Shown here one piece after another: positions 54,719 to 63,931 of a DNA stretch of 64,000 nt. Each line of letters starts with the position of its first letter. Position 1 is the stretch's first letter. The translations under genes and the position numbers were made by a program. Below the pieces are notes generated by a model that was given only the letters and a program-made list of their open reading frames with translations, did no database searches and was not told the DNA's origin. The DNA is from an uncultured Bacteroides sp. Its GTDB lineage: Bacteria; Bacteroidota; Bacteroidia; Cytophagales; Cyclobacteriaceae. The DNA is taken from positions 894,223 to 958,222 of the forward strand of contig CABHOV010000046.1 in NCBI GenBank assembly GCA_902168185.1. Reading direction: 5' to 3'.

Positions 54719-55256
54719 ACGGAAGCACGTATACAGCACAATCTTTCGGTCTGTTATTTTGATTCGGGAACCGCATCCAGTTTGTGAGCCTGGCTTCTTC
54801 TATCAGCCCGCATTTTTCCAGCACGCGAATTGACGCTATATTTTCCAGGTCTACATAGGTGCCTATGCGGTATACATTTCTTTGCTTCAGCAACAGCTGC
54901 ATCGTTTCCTTACACGCCTCGGTGGTATAGCCTTTATTCCAGTAGTTAGGACTTAGTATATAGCCGAACTGGATCTTTCCGTTTTCGTTGATGATGCCAA
55001 CGCTGCCAATAAGCCTGCCGTCTGCTTTCAGGCGGATGGAATAGGTGTAGTCAGTGCCCTCCTTCCATGCCCATATGGCATATTGTAAAAACGAACGCGT
55101 CTCATCCATAGTCTGGTGTGTGCGCCAGGAAACATACCGGGTGGCTTCAGGTTTGCTGGTGTATGTATAAAAAATTTCCTCTGCATCTTCGTACCTTAGC
55201 CGCTGAAGCACTAACCGTTCGGTTAAAAACTGATCCGGTAAATCAAGTCGTATCAT
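54696..55256 (-). CDS. GNAT-family N-acetyltransferase (RimJ/RimL type)
   Basis: The 186-residue protein has the GNAT fold. The opening L-x-T-E-R-L-V-L-Q-R-L and the F-G-Y-I-L-S-P-N-Y-W-N-K-G-Y-T-T-E-A strand with its acetyl-CoA loop match the RimJ/RimL subfamily. S-I-R-V-L-E-K-C-G follows. It may acetylate a ribosomal protein or small amine. The substrate is unknown. It shares a 19-bp divergent start region with the gene at 55276. Confidence 0.88.
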   Translation of the reverse strand: MIRLDLPDQFLTERLVLQRLRYEDAEEIFYTYTSKPEATRYVSWRTHQTMDETRSFLQYAIWAWKEGTDYTYSIRLKADGRLIGSVGIINENGKIQFGYILSPNYWNKGYTTEACKETMQLLLKQRNVYRIGTYVDLENIASIRVLEKCGLIEEARLTNWMRFPNQNNRPKDCAVYVLPFTVAVNP

Positions 55257-55275
55257 TGGTCAAATAAAACTAGAA

Positions 55276-55515
55276 ATGGCGAAAGACAGCAACATCGTTC
55301 ATCAGTATTTCAAAAAAGAAATTGAAGGAATTAAAATTCTCGTAAAAGTAAACCCGATTCTTTTTACAGGTTCCGAGATTACCATTGATACCGATGGCCA
55401 TGCCGAATTACGTGAACTTGAATTTGATAAAGATATATTCGAAGATCTGAAAGCGGATGAATTTGAAGATGCGAGCCCACTCGAATTTAATCTATATCTC
55501 AACGGATTAGTGTAA
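55276..55515 (+). CDS. small unknown acidic protein
   Basis: The 79-residue acidic protein has no recognised domain. It shows a beta-strand start (I-K-I-L-V-K-V-N-P-I-L-F-T-G) and an acidic second half. Its even codon use and its fit between flanking genes support a real gene. It converges with the helicase gene, and no function can be suggested. Confidence 0.7.
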   Translation: MAKDSNIVHQYFKKEIEGIKILVKVNPILFTGSEITIDTDGHAELRELEFDKDIFEDLKADEFEDASPLEFNLYLNGLV

Positions 55516-55537
55516 TGCTATGGGTATACACTCGTAA

Positions 55538-57988
55538 TCATTCATCATAAAGCATAACCATCTTTCGAATGCGGTCTTCGATTTTTTCCGAAGTAAGTTT
55601 TTCGCGCATGCGGTCTACCATGATGGGAAATGCAAACGGTGTTGGTTTCTCAGGATGTGTAATGACAATTCGTTGATGTGCAATACGATCGAGTGCTCTG
55701 CGCAGCCGCGCTTCTTCCAGTTGAAAATCCATCACCTCATCAAAAGCCTGCCGCAGTAACAGGTTGTGTGCATCATAATCATTAAAGACATTGAAGAACA
55801 ACTGCGAAGTTGATTGAAGGTGCCTGTCCTTTACAGGTTTACCAGGATATCCTTTGAATACAAGTCCAGATATAGCAGCGATGTCGCGGAATTTTCTGCG
55901 TGCCATCTCCGTTGAATTTATACTCGCCTGTATATCTATCATCAGGTTATCGATGCCCAGTACATTGGTTTCAACGGCTTCCTCTATAGGTATAGGTTGA
56001 TCAGAAAGCAATTCGAATCCATAATCGTTCATAGCTATAGAGAATGTGATCGGCTGAATCTGTGCAATACGGTGTGCCACCAACGCTCCCATTCCCTCAT
56101 GAACAAAACGTCCTTCAAAAGGATACATGAGTACATGATAGCCTTCATCGCTCTGAAAATATTCGATCAGAAATTCATGTTTACCGGGCAAATGAGAACG
56201 CTCACGCTGCAGATCAAATACGGGTTTTAGAAATTGCATCTCTACATCGGTCTCTTTTCCGCGCACGACTTCATCCAGCTTGTTACGAATGAGTTCACTC
56301 ATCTGTGAAGACAACGGCATTCGTCCGCCTTGCCAGGAAGGAACAGCACCTGATTTTTTATTGGTCTTTCGAACCTGCGCTTCCATTTCCTTAATGCGTA
56401 CGAGTTCCAGGTTTTTACCGGCAAACCAGAATACATCTCCGGGCGATAACCGTGATATAAAATATTCTTCGATCGTGCCCAAGTATTTACCCGATACAAA
56501 ACGAACGAACAACGAAGCATCTCCCACGATGGTACCAATCGAAAGACGATGACGCATGGCGATCGCCCTATTCTCAACCCTATATATACCATTGTATATA
56601 ATTACCTTCCTGTATTCATCGTAAGCCTGAAGGGAATCGCCACCGGTAGTAATAAAATTCAGAATCCATATCCATTCATCCTCTGTCATGCTTGAAAAGC
56701 TGAAGGTTCCTTTTACTTCCTTGTAAATCTCGTCCGGGTGAAATCCCTCCGAGATGGCGAGTGTAATCAGATATTGCATCAACACATCGAACGAACGGAT
56801 ATAGGGCAACCGGTCTTCAACAATCTTCTTCTTGATTGCTTCGCGTATACCGGCAGCCTCCATGAGCTCAAGCGAATGTGTGGGCACAAAATATATACGG
56901 CTTACAGCACCGGGTTGGTGCCCGCTCCTTCCGGCACGTTGTAAAAAACGGGCAACACCTTTCGGTCCTCCAATCTGTATAACGGTTTCTACCGGACGAA
57001 AATCTACACCGAGATCAAGACTCGATGTACAGACCACAGCTTTCAATCTACCTTCATGCAATTGATCTTCTACCCAACTTCGTAACTCCTGACTTATAGA
57101 ACCATGGTGCATCGCGATGAGTCCGGAGAGTTCAGGTGCTTTGTCTAACATCTTCTGATACCAGATCTCAGCAAAGGATCGTGTGTTGGTAAAGATCAAG
57201 GTGGTACCGCTACCTTTTACAATGTCCACTACCTTTTGCAGTAAATGTATACCGAGATGCCCCGCCCAAGGCATTTTATCAACCGAGTCAGGAAGTATAG
57301 ATACAACTTCAATTTTCTTTTCAATATCGGCCTTGATGATACTATATTTCTTTTCCTCGTAATAATTACCGAGCAACGCATGCAACGCTTCATCCATGTT
57401 ACCGATGGTGGCAGATATACCCCATACCTTGAGGTCCGGTGCAACGTGTTTTAGACGTGATAGCGCAAGCTCTACTTGTACACCACGCTTGGAGCCCATG
57501 AGTTCATGCCACTCGTCGGCCACCAATACTTTCAGGTCTTTGAAAAAATCATGATAGCCTTTTTGTGCGAGTAGTAAATGAAGACTCTCGGGTGTTGTGA
57601 TTAAAAGTTCAGGAGGTTTCTCTCTTTGTCGCGCACGCTCTTTCAGCGATGTATCACCGGAACGCACGCCTACTTTCCACGGAAGTTCAAGGCCTTCGAT
57701 CAAACGGTTTGCCGACAATTCTATTTCTTTCGACAGCGCGCGTATCGGTGTGATCCAGATGGCCTGCAGTCCATTGCTTTTTTGTTTCCTATAGTCGGGA
57801 TGATTTCGGATGAACTCCAGGACGATTGGCATCATGAGTGAATAGGTTTTACCACTACCTGTCGGCGCGTTCACCAATCCGTTCTGGCCGTTCAGATATG
57901 CCTTCCACGCATCGATCTGGAATGGAAAAGGTTTCCACCCACGCTCCGTGAACCAATCTTTTCCTACTTTTACTATATCAATGGCCAT
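55538..57988 (-). CDS. Lhr-like DEXH-box helicase (ligase-associated DNA damage response type)
   Basis: The 816-residue SF2 helicase has the P-loop A-P-T-G-S-G-K-T near residue 42, the D-E-W-H box in V-A-D-E-W-H-E-L near residue 157, S-A-T-I-G-N, and the C-terminal helicase motifs L-D-L-G-V-D-F and Q-R-A-G-R-S-G. The Lhr-type tail domain follows. Such proteins in other bacteria lie beside an ATP-dependent ligase, an exonuclease and a phosphoesterase, but none of these is next to this gene. It would help repair DNA by 3'-5' unwinding. Confidence 0.9.
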   Translation of the reverse strand: MAIDIVKVGKDWFTERGWKPFPFQIDAWKAYLNGQNGLVNAPTGSGKTYSLMMPIVLEFIRNHPDYRKQKSNGLQAIWITPIRALSKEIELSANRLIEGLELPWKVGVRSGDTSLKERARQREKPPELLITTPESLHLLLAQKGYHDFFKDLKVLVADEWHELMGSKRGVQVELALSRLKHVAPDLKVWGISATIGNMDEALHALLGNYYEEKKYSIIKADIEKKIEVVSILPDSVDKMPWAGHLGIHLLQKVVDIVKGSGTTLIFTNTRSFAEIWYQKMLDKAPELSGLIAMHHGSISQELRSWVEDQLHEGRLKAVVCTSSLDLGVDFRPVETVIQIGGPKGVARFLQRAGRSGHQPGAVSRIYFVPTHSLELMEAAGIREAIKKKIVEDRLPYIRSFDVLMQYLITLAISEGFHPDEIYKEVKGTFSFSSMTEDEWIWILNFITTGGDSLQAYDEYRKVIIYNGIYRVENRAIAMRHRLSIGTIVGDASLFVRFVSGKYLGTIEEYFISRLSPGDVFWFAGKNLELVRIKEMEAQVRKTNKKSGAVPSWQGGRMPLSSQMSELIRNKLDEVVRGKETDVEMQFLKPVFDLQRERSHLPGKHEFLIEYFQSDEGYHVLMYPFEGRFVHEGMGALVAHRIAQIQPITFSIAMNDYGFELLSDQPIPIEEAVETNVLGIDNLMIDIQASINSTEMARRKFRDIAAISGLVFKGYPGKPVKDRHLQSTSQLFFNVFNDYDAHNLLLRQAFDEVMDFQLEEARLRRALDRIAHQRIVITHPEKPTPFAFPIMVDRMREKLTSEKIEDRIRKMVMLYDE

Positions 57989-58066
57989 TGAAAATAAAAT
58001 TAAAATTTATGCGCATGGCAAAAAACATTTTTCACTGCCCGCGGTTTTAGTGTGGTAAAGGTTGAG

Positions 58067-58936
58067 ATGGGTAAATATTCTATTAAAGAACTTGAAAAGC
58101 TATCCGGCATCAAAGCGCACACCATTCGCATTTGGGAAAAGCGCCATAAATTAATTCAACCTTCACGAACTGACACCAACATCCGGTTTTATTCAGACGA
58201 TGACCTGAAGAAAATCATCAATGTGTCGCTCCTGAATAATAACGGCATCAAGATCTCCCGAATTGCAGACATGACGCTGGATGAAATGAACCGAAAGGTT
58301 TTGGAGATCAGCGAAATCCGGAATGATTCCAGTGTATATATCGATCAGCTTATTTTGGCGATGATCGATATGGAGGAAGAGATCTTCGAAAAAATTCTCG
58401 GCACAATTATACTTCGCCACGGATTTGAAAAGACTATCACCGAAATTATATACCCGTTCCTGGAGAAGATCGGAATTCTCTGGCAGGCGCATAACATTAC
58501 GCCTGCACATGAACATTTCATATCGAATCTTATCCGTCAAAAAATTATCGTGGCGATCGATGGCTTGCCCATTCCTGTAAAGACTGCGCGAAAGGTTGTT
58601 CTATTTTTACCGGAAGGTGAGATGCATGAACTCGGTCTTCTCTTCTATAGTTACCTGACGCGAATGTTCGGATATCGCACATATTACCTCGGACAAAATG
58701 TTCCGCATGAAGACCTCATCAGCGTTGTAAAAACACATCAGCCTGAAATATTAATTACCTCCGTTACATCGCCCATCGATCCGATCGATCAATATATTCA
58801 AAAGCTCACCAAAGATTTTTCATCCCTCCGGATTTTTGCTTCGGGGATGCAGATTGCCCGTTACAAAGGACTCAAAGTCAATAACATTCAGACATTCTCC
58901 ACCGCCCTTGAACTGAAGGCATTTATTCAGCCTTGA
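58067..58936 (+). CDS. CarH/LitR-like B12-binding MerR-type transcription regulator
   Basis: From the ATG at 58067 (an in-frame GTG lies at 58052) the protein is 289 residues. Residues 1-70 form a MerR-type winged helix, with Y-S-I-K-E-L-E-K-L-S-G-I. A four-helix bundle follows, with W139 and E149-H150 in the spacing W-x9-E-H, which in Thermus CarH senses the adenosylcobalamin. The cobalamin-binding domain has E-x-H-x-x-G at 185-190, so His187 is the likely lower ligand. It should block transcription in the dark and release on light. It is followed by the ECF sigma and carotenoid genes, its presumed targets. Confidence 0.88.
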   Translation: MGKYSIKELEKLSGIKAHTIRIWEKRHKLIQPSRTDTNIRFYSDDDLKKIINVSLLNNNGIKISRIADMTLDEMNRKVLEISEIRNDSSVYIDQLILAMIDMEEEIFEKILGTIILRHGFEKTITEIIYPFLEKIGILWQAHNITPAHEHFISNLIRQKIIVAIDGLPIPVKTARKVVLFLPEGEMHELGLLFYSYLTRMFGYRTYYLGQNVPHEDLISVVKTHQPEILITSVTSPIDPIDQYIQKLTKDFSSLRIFASGMQIARYKGLKVNNIQTFSTALELKAFIQP

Positions 58937-59038
58937 TCATTTCATTTTCATTCTACGTTTGAACGCTGAAAAATTACTTCGCGTAAAACGCCCCTTTTGA
59001 AGCAGAATCCAAGGTTTTGACTTATCATCAATATTTTG

Positions 59039-59110
59039 TTCAACATTTAACAATTAATATTAAACATTATTGCTGTTTACATCCTTTTATACTTAAATTT
59101 GTTTAACATT
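59039..59110. promoter_or_regulatory. repeated TTxAACATT sites before the ECF sigma/carotenoid operon
   Basis: Copies of the 9-mer TTxAACATT occur at 59039-59047, 59060-59068 and 59102-59110, with a near copy at 59046-59054. The starts are 21 and 42 bp apart, which puts them on the same DNA face. They flank and overlap the predicted promoter, as expected for a repressor operator. The likely binder is the CarH-like regulator just upstream. Confidence 0.6.
59070..59101 (+). promoter_or_regulatory. promoter of the sigma/crt/photolyase operon
   Basis: TAAATTTG at 59094-59101 matches the Bacteroidota -7 consensus TAnnTTTG. A TTG at 59070-59072 serves as the -33 element, 21 bp before it. The start codon is 37 bp downstream. 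Confidence 0.58.
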
Positions 59111-59137
59111 TACAAGAAATACATAAACACAATAAAT

Positions 59138-59641
59138 ATGACCGCTACTGAATTTACGCTACAGATTGCCGGTTTAAGAGGCACGCTTCAAACGTTTACC
59201 AGAAGGTTTACCAATGATCGAGAAGAATCACATGACCTTGTTCAGGATACGATGTTGAAGGCCTTGATCTATAAGGATAAGTTCAGACAGGATACTAACC
59301 TGAAAGGATGGCTCTTTACGATTATGCGTAACACGTTCATTAATAATTACAGGAGAACGCAACGCGCGCGTACTTCAAATGATACTACAAAAGATCTTTA
59401 CTTCTTAAATGTTGAAGAAGAGCATACGTTCAACCGCCCACAGGAAAGCATGGAGTTTAAAGAGATATGGCGTAACGTAAATGATATTAAAGAAGAGTTG
59501 CTTATACCTTTCAAGATGTATACTTCAGGATATAAGTATCATGAGATATCAGAGCATTTAAGCATTCCTATTGGCACAGTAAAAAACAGGATCTTTCATG
59601 CCCGAAAAGAAATTCAAAAAAGATTACAGGGTTATAACTAA
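59138..59641 (+). CDS. ECF sigma factor of the carotenoid operon
   Basis: From the ATG at 59138 the protein is 167 residues. A TTG frame extends to 59099 but lies within the promoter. Region 2 shows H-D-L-V-Q-D-T-M-L-K-A, and region 4 ends in I-P-I-G-T-V-K-N-R-I-F-H-A-R-K. No anti-sigma factor is near. It is likely to be controlled at transcription by the CarH-like protein. It may direct RNA polymerase to light-response promoters, as LitS does in Streptomyces. crtI starts 29 bp downstream. Confidence 0.88.
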   Translation: MTATEFTLQIAGLRGTLQTFTRRFTNDREESHDLVQDTMLKALIYKDKFRQDTNLKGWLFTIMRNTFINNYRRTQRARTSNDTTKDLYFLNVEEEHTFNRPQESMEFKEIWRNVNDIKEELLIPFKMYTSGYKYHEISEHLSIPIGTVKNRIFHARKEIQKRLQGYN

Positions 59642-59670
59642 CTTCCTTCTTTTCTAACCTGTATTTATAC

Positions 59671-61152
59671 ATGAGTCGTATTGCAGTTATAGGTTCTGGC
59701 TTTTCAGGGTTGTCGGCAGCGTGCTATTTAGCAAAGGAAGGTTTTGATGTTACCATTTTAGAAAAGAATGATTCAGCAGGTGGTCGTGCACGTCAATTCA
59801 AAGCAGATGGTTTTGCATTCGACATGGGGCCAAGCTGGTATTGGATGCCCGATGTTTTTGAAAACTTCTTTGCATACTTTGGCAAGAAAGCTTCCGACTA
59901 TTATACGTTGCAGCGGCTTGATCCTTCCTATAGAATTGTATATAGTAAAGATGATACACTAAATATACCTGCAGGTGTAGATGCACTCTGCGAGATGTTT
60001 GAAAAACTGGAAGCGGGTAGCGGCAAAAGATTACAGCAGTTTCTCGAAGAAGGAAAATTCAAATACGACATTGGTATAAATGATCTTGTACACAAACCCG
60101 GATTGTCAGTAAGCGAGTTCTTCGATTTCAACCTGGTAAAGGGAGCTTTACGGCTTCACGTGTTCCAATCTATATCAACCTATATCCGGAAATTCTTTAA
60201 AGAGAAAAAACTTGTTCAACTCCTGGAGTTCCCGGTACTTTTTCTGGGAGCCACTCCGGAAAATACTCCTGCGCTTTATAGCTTAATGAACTATGCGGAT
60301 ATGGCTTTGGGTACATGGTATCCGCAGGGAGGTATGTATAAAGTGATTGAGGGAATGGTTTCGCTCGCGCGCTCATTGAACGTTACTTTTGAATTTAACA
60401 GCAACGTGGAGCAAGTCGAAATAAATTCCACAGAAGCGACAGGTCTTATTGTTAATGGAACGTTCAGGCCTTTCGATTTTATTATAGCCGGTGCCGACTA
60501 TCATCATGTCGAGCAACACCTGCTTCCTGCATCGCATCGCAGATATACCGAAGAGTATTGGCAAAAAAGAGTATTGGCACCTTCAAGTCTTATTTTCTAT
60601 CTCGGTATAAATAAAAAGCTTGAAGGCTTGCTCCATCATACTTTATTTTTCGATCAGGATTTCAAACAGCATGCAACGGAAATATATGAGCAACCGCAGT
60701 GGCCTTCCTCACCGCAGTTCTATATTTCGTGTCCATCGAAAACCGATACCACAGTAGCACCGGAAGGCTGCGAAAATATATTTATACTGGTTCCGGTGGC
60801 ACCCGACTTAAACGATACAGATGCTATTCGCGAAAAATATTTCGATAGTATTATTTCACGGCTGGAGCAGCTCACCGGACAATCTATTCGCGAGCATATT
60901 ATTTATAAGCGAAGCTACGCGCATCGCAATTTTATAGAAGACTATAATGCATTTAAAGGAAATGCATATGGATTAGCAAACACGTTAATGCAAACCGCAA
61001 ATCTCAAACCTTCCATCATAAACAAAAAGGTAAGTAACCTGTTTTATACAGGACAACTTACTGTACCCGGACCAGGTGTTCCACCTTCTATTATATCCGG
61101 GGAAGTAGTGGCACGAGAACTTATTAAAAGACATAAAGAATTAGTAAATTGA
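59671..61152 (+). CDS. crtI: phytoene desaturase CrtI
   Basis: The 493-residue flavoprotein begins with the FAD-binding I-G-S-G-F-S-G-L-S-A-A and G-G-R-A-R motifs. The C-terminal signature has G-P-G-V-P-P-S-I-I-S-G. It converts phytoene to lycopene or a related carotene. crtB starts 4 bp after its stop, which fits one transcript. Confidence 0.93.
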   Translation: MSRIAVIGSGFSGLSAACYLAKEGFDVTILEKNDSAGGRARQFKADGFAFDMGPSWYWMPDVFENFFAYFGKKASDYYTLQRLDPSYRIVYSKDDTLNIPAGVDALCEMFEKLEAGSGKRLQQFLEEGKFKYDIGINDLVHKPGLSVSEFFDFNLVKGALRLHVFQSISTYIRKFFKEKKLVQLLEFPVLFLGATPENTPALYSLMNYADMALGTWYPQGGMYKVIEGMVSLARSLNVTFEFNSNVEQVEINSTEATGLIVNGTFRPFDFIIAGADYHHVEQHLLPASHRRYTEEYWQKRVLAPSSLIFYLGINKKLEGLLHHTLFFDQDFKQHATEIYEQPQWPSSPQFYISCPSKTDTTVAPEGCENIFILVPVAPDLNDTDAIREKYFDSIISRLEQLTGQSIREHIIYKRSYAHRNFIEDYNAFKGNAYGLANTLMQTANLKPSIINKKVSNLFYTGQLTVPGPGVPPSIISGEVVARELIKRHKELVN

Positions 61153-61156
61153 AAAT

Positions 61157-61993
61157 ATGAAGGCGCTCTTCGATAAAGTTTCGATCCGTTGTAGCCGCAT
61201 CACTACCACTGCCTACAGTACCTCTTTTTCACTCGGTATATTTTGCCTGAGCAAAGAACTTCGTGATCCAATTTATTCGGTATATGGCTTTGTGCGTTTT
61301 GCAGATGAAATTGTCGATACTTTCCATGACTATGATAAAGCAGCGCTGCTCGCGCGCTTTAAAGAAGATACCTATAGGGCAATTCGCGAAAAGATAAGTC
61401 TTAATCCAATTCTCAACAGCTTCCAGGCAACAGTCAATCACTTTCAAATTGAAGATGCGTTGATCGATCAGTTTCTCAAAAGCATGGAGATGGATCTCTG
61501 CGAAAAAAATTACACACCTGAAAACTTCAAAGAGTATATTTTAGGCTCCGCTGAAGTTGTTGGCCTGATGTGTCTTCGTGTATTCTGCAATGGGAACGAA
61601 GAACAGTATAATAAACTCAAGCCATTCGCGATGAGTCTTGGCTCTGCTTTTCAAAAAATAAATTTTCTGCGCGATCTTAATGCAGATTTTATAGGGATGG
61701 GGCGCTCCTATTTTCCGGAAATCGATCTCAGTCATTTCAACGAAGATTGTAAAAGAAAAATTGAAGAAAGCATCGCGGCAGATTTTCATCATGGCTTTCA
61801 AGGGATTAAACAGCTTCCACGGCCGGCAAGATTCGGAGTATATGTAGCCTATGTTTACTATCTTGCACTGTTTAAAAAAATCAGGAATACACCTTCTGAA
61901 CGCGTATTGAAAAATCGTATAAGAATTCGTAACCGTCATAAAGCAAGACTCCTCGCCTATTCTTACGTCAAACATCAACTTAACATGCTCTGA
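61157..61993 (+). CDS. crtB: phytoene synthase CrtB
   Basis: The 278-residue enzyme joins two geranylgeranyl diphosphates. The two Asp-rich motifs D-E-I-V-D near residue 51 and R-D-L-N-A-D near residue 171 bind the Mg-diphosphate. It shares its last base with the start of idi, so translation is coupled. Confidence 0.93.
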   Translation: MKALFDKVSIRCSRITTTAYSTSFSLGIFCLSKELRDPIYSVYGFVRFADEIVDTFHDYDKAALLARFKEDTYRAIREKISLNPILNSFQATVNHFQIEDALIDQFLKSMEMDLCEKNYTPENFKEYILGSAEVVGLMCLRVFCNGNEEQYNKLKPFAMSLGSAFQKINFLRDLNADFIGMGRSYFPEIDLSHFNEDCKRKIEESIAADFHHGFQGIKQLPRPARFGVYVAYVYYLALFKKIRNTPSERVLKNRIRIRNRHKARLLAYSYVKHQLNML

Positions 61994-62508
61994 TGGAAAA
62001 AGTAATTCTGGTAGATGAGCGGGATAATATAGTCGGCACCATGGAAAAACTGGAGGCACATAAAAAAGGATTGCTTCACAGAGCGTTTTCTATTTTGCTT
62101 TTTAATTCAAGAGGAGAACTGTTGCTTCAAAAACGTGCAGCTTCAAAATATCATAGCGCAGGGTTGTGGACGAACGCTTGCTGCAGTCATCCGCTTCCGG
62201 AAGAGAGCATGGAGCATGCTACACGCAGAAAGTTACTTCAGGAAATGGGAATCGATCTGCAACCGGAGTACGCCTATAAATTTATATACAAAGCACGGCT
62301 CGATAACGACCTGACGGAGCATGAACTGGATCATGTATTCACTGCTGTATTTGACGGAACACCTGTGATCAACACCGATGAAGTTGAAGCGTGGAAATAT
62401 ATAGACATTGTTTCTTTGAAGCAGGACATTGCTGAAAATCCTGAACACTATACGTTCTGGTTTAAACTTATTCTCGATCACCCTGAGTTGGCACTGCTCC
62501 CGGTCTGA
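61993..62508 (+). CDS. idi: isopentenyl-diphosphate isomerase, type I
   Basis: The 171-residue Nudix-type enzyme turns IPP to DMAPP. The catalytic Cys is in T-N-A-C-C-S-H-P near residue 57, with H and E ligands, and E-L-D-H-V-F near residue 112. It starts on the last base of crtB, which raises precursor supply along with carotenoid synthesis. Confidence 0.94.
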   Translation: MEKVILVDERDNIVGTMEKLEAHKKGLLHRAFSILLFNSRGELLLQKRAASKYHSAGLWTNACCSHPLPEESMEHATRRKLLQEMGIDLQPEYAYKFIYKARLDNDLTEHELDHVFTAVFDGTPVINTDEVEAWKYIDIVSLKQDIAENPEHYTFWFKLILDHPELALLPV

Positions 62509-62602
62509 TTATATATATCATTTTTCTCGAAACAATACCGTGTTACGCTTGTTAAGAATTTAAAAGCGCAATACACGCACGTCCCATTTTAATCAGCAAC
62601 AG

Positions 62603-63931
62603 TTGAAATCCTATAATCTCCAGGCCGCGCAACAGATCATTGATGAACAAACTACGATCCATTGGTTTCGAAGAGATTTACGTTTGCAAGATAATGCTGC
62701 ACTATACCATGCGCTTAAAGAAAACAAAAAGGTACTGCCTCTATTTATATTCGATACGGTGATCCTGGAGGCACTTGATGATCCGGCAGATAAACGTGTT
62801 GTCTTCATTCATCAATCATTATTGAATTTACAGGAGCAACTTGAAGAGTTGGGCACATCGCTTTTGGTAGTATATACCGACCCGGTTCAATTCTATAAAT
62901 CTGTTCGCCCCCAGGCAGTATATACCAATCATGATTACGAACCGTATGCTCTTAGGCGCGATGCTGCCGTGAAGAAAATTCTCGAAGCTAAAGGCGTACA
63001 CCTCAATACGTATAAAGATCAGGTGATCTTTGAAAAGAGTGAGGTACAAAAAGATAACGGAGAGCCCTATACAATCTTTACACCCTATAGCAAAAAATGG
63101 AAAGCTAAGCTTAACGCATTTTTTCTAAAGAGCTACCCTACTGAAAAATATTTCAAGAACTTCAAAGCTTGCAAGCCTATAGCATTGCCATCGTTGAAAG
63201 ACATTGGCTTCAAAGACGTTGATGCTATATTTCCGGAACGCGTTATCAAAACTTCCATCATTGAGAAATACGACAAGCAACGAGACTTCCCTGCGATTCG
63301 CGGAACCAGCAGACTAAGTATACACCTTCGCTTTGGTACGGTGAGTATTCGTAAGCTTGCACAGGTTGCCAAGAAAAAAAATGAAGTGTGGTTGAATGAA
63401 CTCATCTGGCGTGATTTCTATGCGATGATCTTATTTCATTTTCCACATGTAGAAGCCCGGTCTTTCCGACCAGCTTATGATCACATTGAATGGAGAAATG
63501 ATCCGGAAGAATTTGAAAAATGGTGCGATGGACAAACCGGTTATCCCATTGTAGATGCAGGCATGCGCGAACTAAATGCGACAGGCTTCATGCACAATCG
63601 CGTTCGTATGATTGTAGCCAGTTTCCTTACCAAACATTTACTCATCGACTGGCGCTGGGGAGAAGCATACTTTGCCAAAAAACTTTTGGATTATGATCTT
63701 GCATCTAACAACGGTGGCTGGCAATGGGCAGCGGGTTCCGGTTGTGATGCTGCTCCGTATTTCAGAGTTTTCAATCCGGCATTGCAAACCCAGAAGTTCG
63801 ATCCGAAAATGGAGTATATAAAAAAGTGGGTACCCGAAGTGGGCACAGAAAATTATCCGAAGCCTATCGTAGACCACGCCTTTGCGCGCAATCGTGTTTT
63901 AAATGCTTACCGAAAAGCGTTAAATAAATAG
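62603..63931 (+). CDS. phrB: class I CPD photolyase
   Basis: The 442-residue protein starts with the photolyase domain I-H-W-F-R-R-D-L-R-L. The FAD-binding C-terminus has I-R-K-L-A, W-R-D-F-Y and N-N-G-G-W-Q-W-A-A-G-S-G-C-D. The Asn in N-N-G-G-W fits a CPD-repair photolyase, not a DASH cryptochrome. The upstream stop at 62561 leaves only TTG at 62603 as a start before the core. It repairs UV damage with light and belongs with the light-controlled operon, although a 94-bp gap lies before it. Confidence 0.92.
   Translation: MKSYNLQAAQQIIDEQTTIHWFRRDLRLQDNAALYHALKENKKVLPLFIFDTVILEALDDPADKRVVFIHQSLLNLQEQLEELGTSLLVVYTDPVQFYKSVRPQAVYTNHDYEPYALRRDAAVKKILEAKGVHLNTYKDQVIFEKSEVQKDNGEPYTIFTPYSKKWKAKLNAFFLKSYPTEKYFKNFKACKPIALPSLKDIGFKDVDAIFPERVIKTSIIEKYDKQRDFPAIRGTSRLSIHLRFGTVSIRKLAQVAKKKNEVWLNELIWRDFYAMILFHFPHVEARSFRPAYDHIEWRNDPEEFEKWCDGQTGYPIVDAGMRELNATGFMHNRVRMIVASFLTKHLLIDWRWGEAYFAKKLLDYDLASNNGGWQWAAGSGCDAAPYFRVFNPALQTQKFDPKMEYIKKWVPEVGTENYPKPIVDHAFARNRVLNAYRKALNK

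Noticed and set aside
62603..63931. DASH cryptochrome
   Set aside because: The N-N-G-G-W motif and the lack of a long C-terminal extension fit a class I CPD photolyase better.
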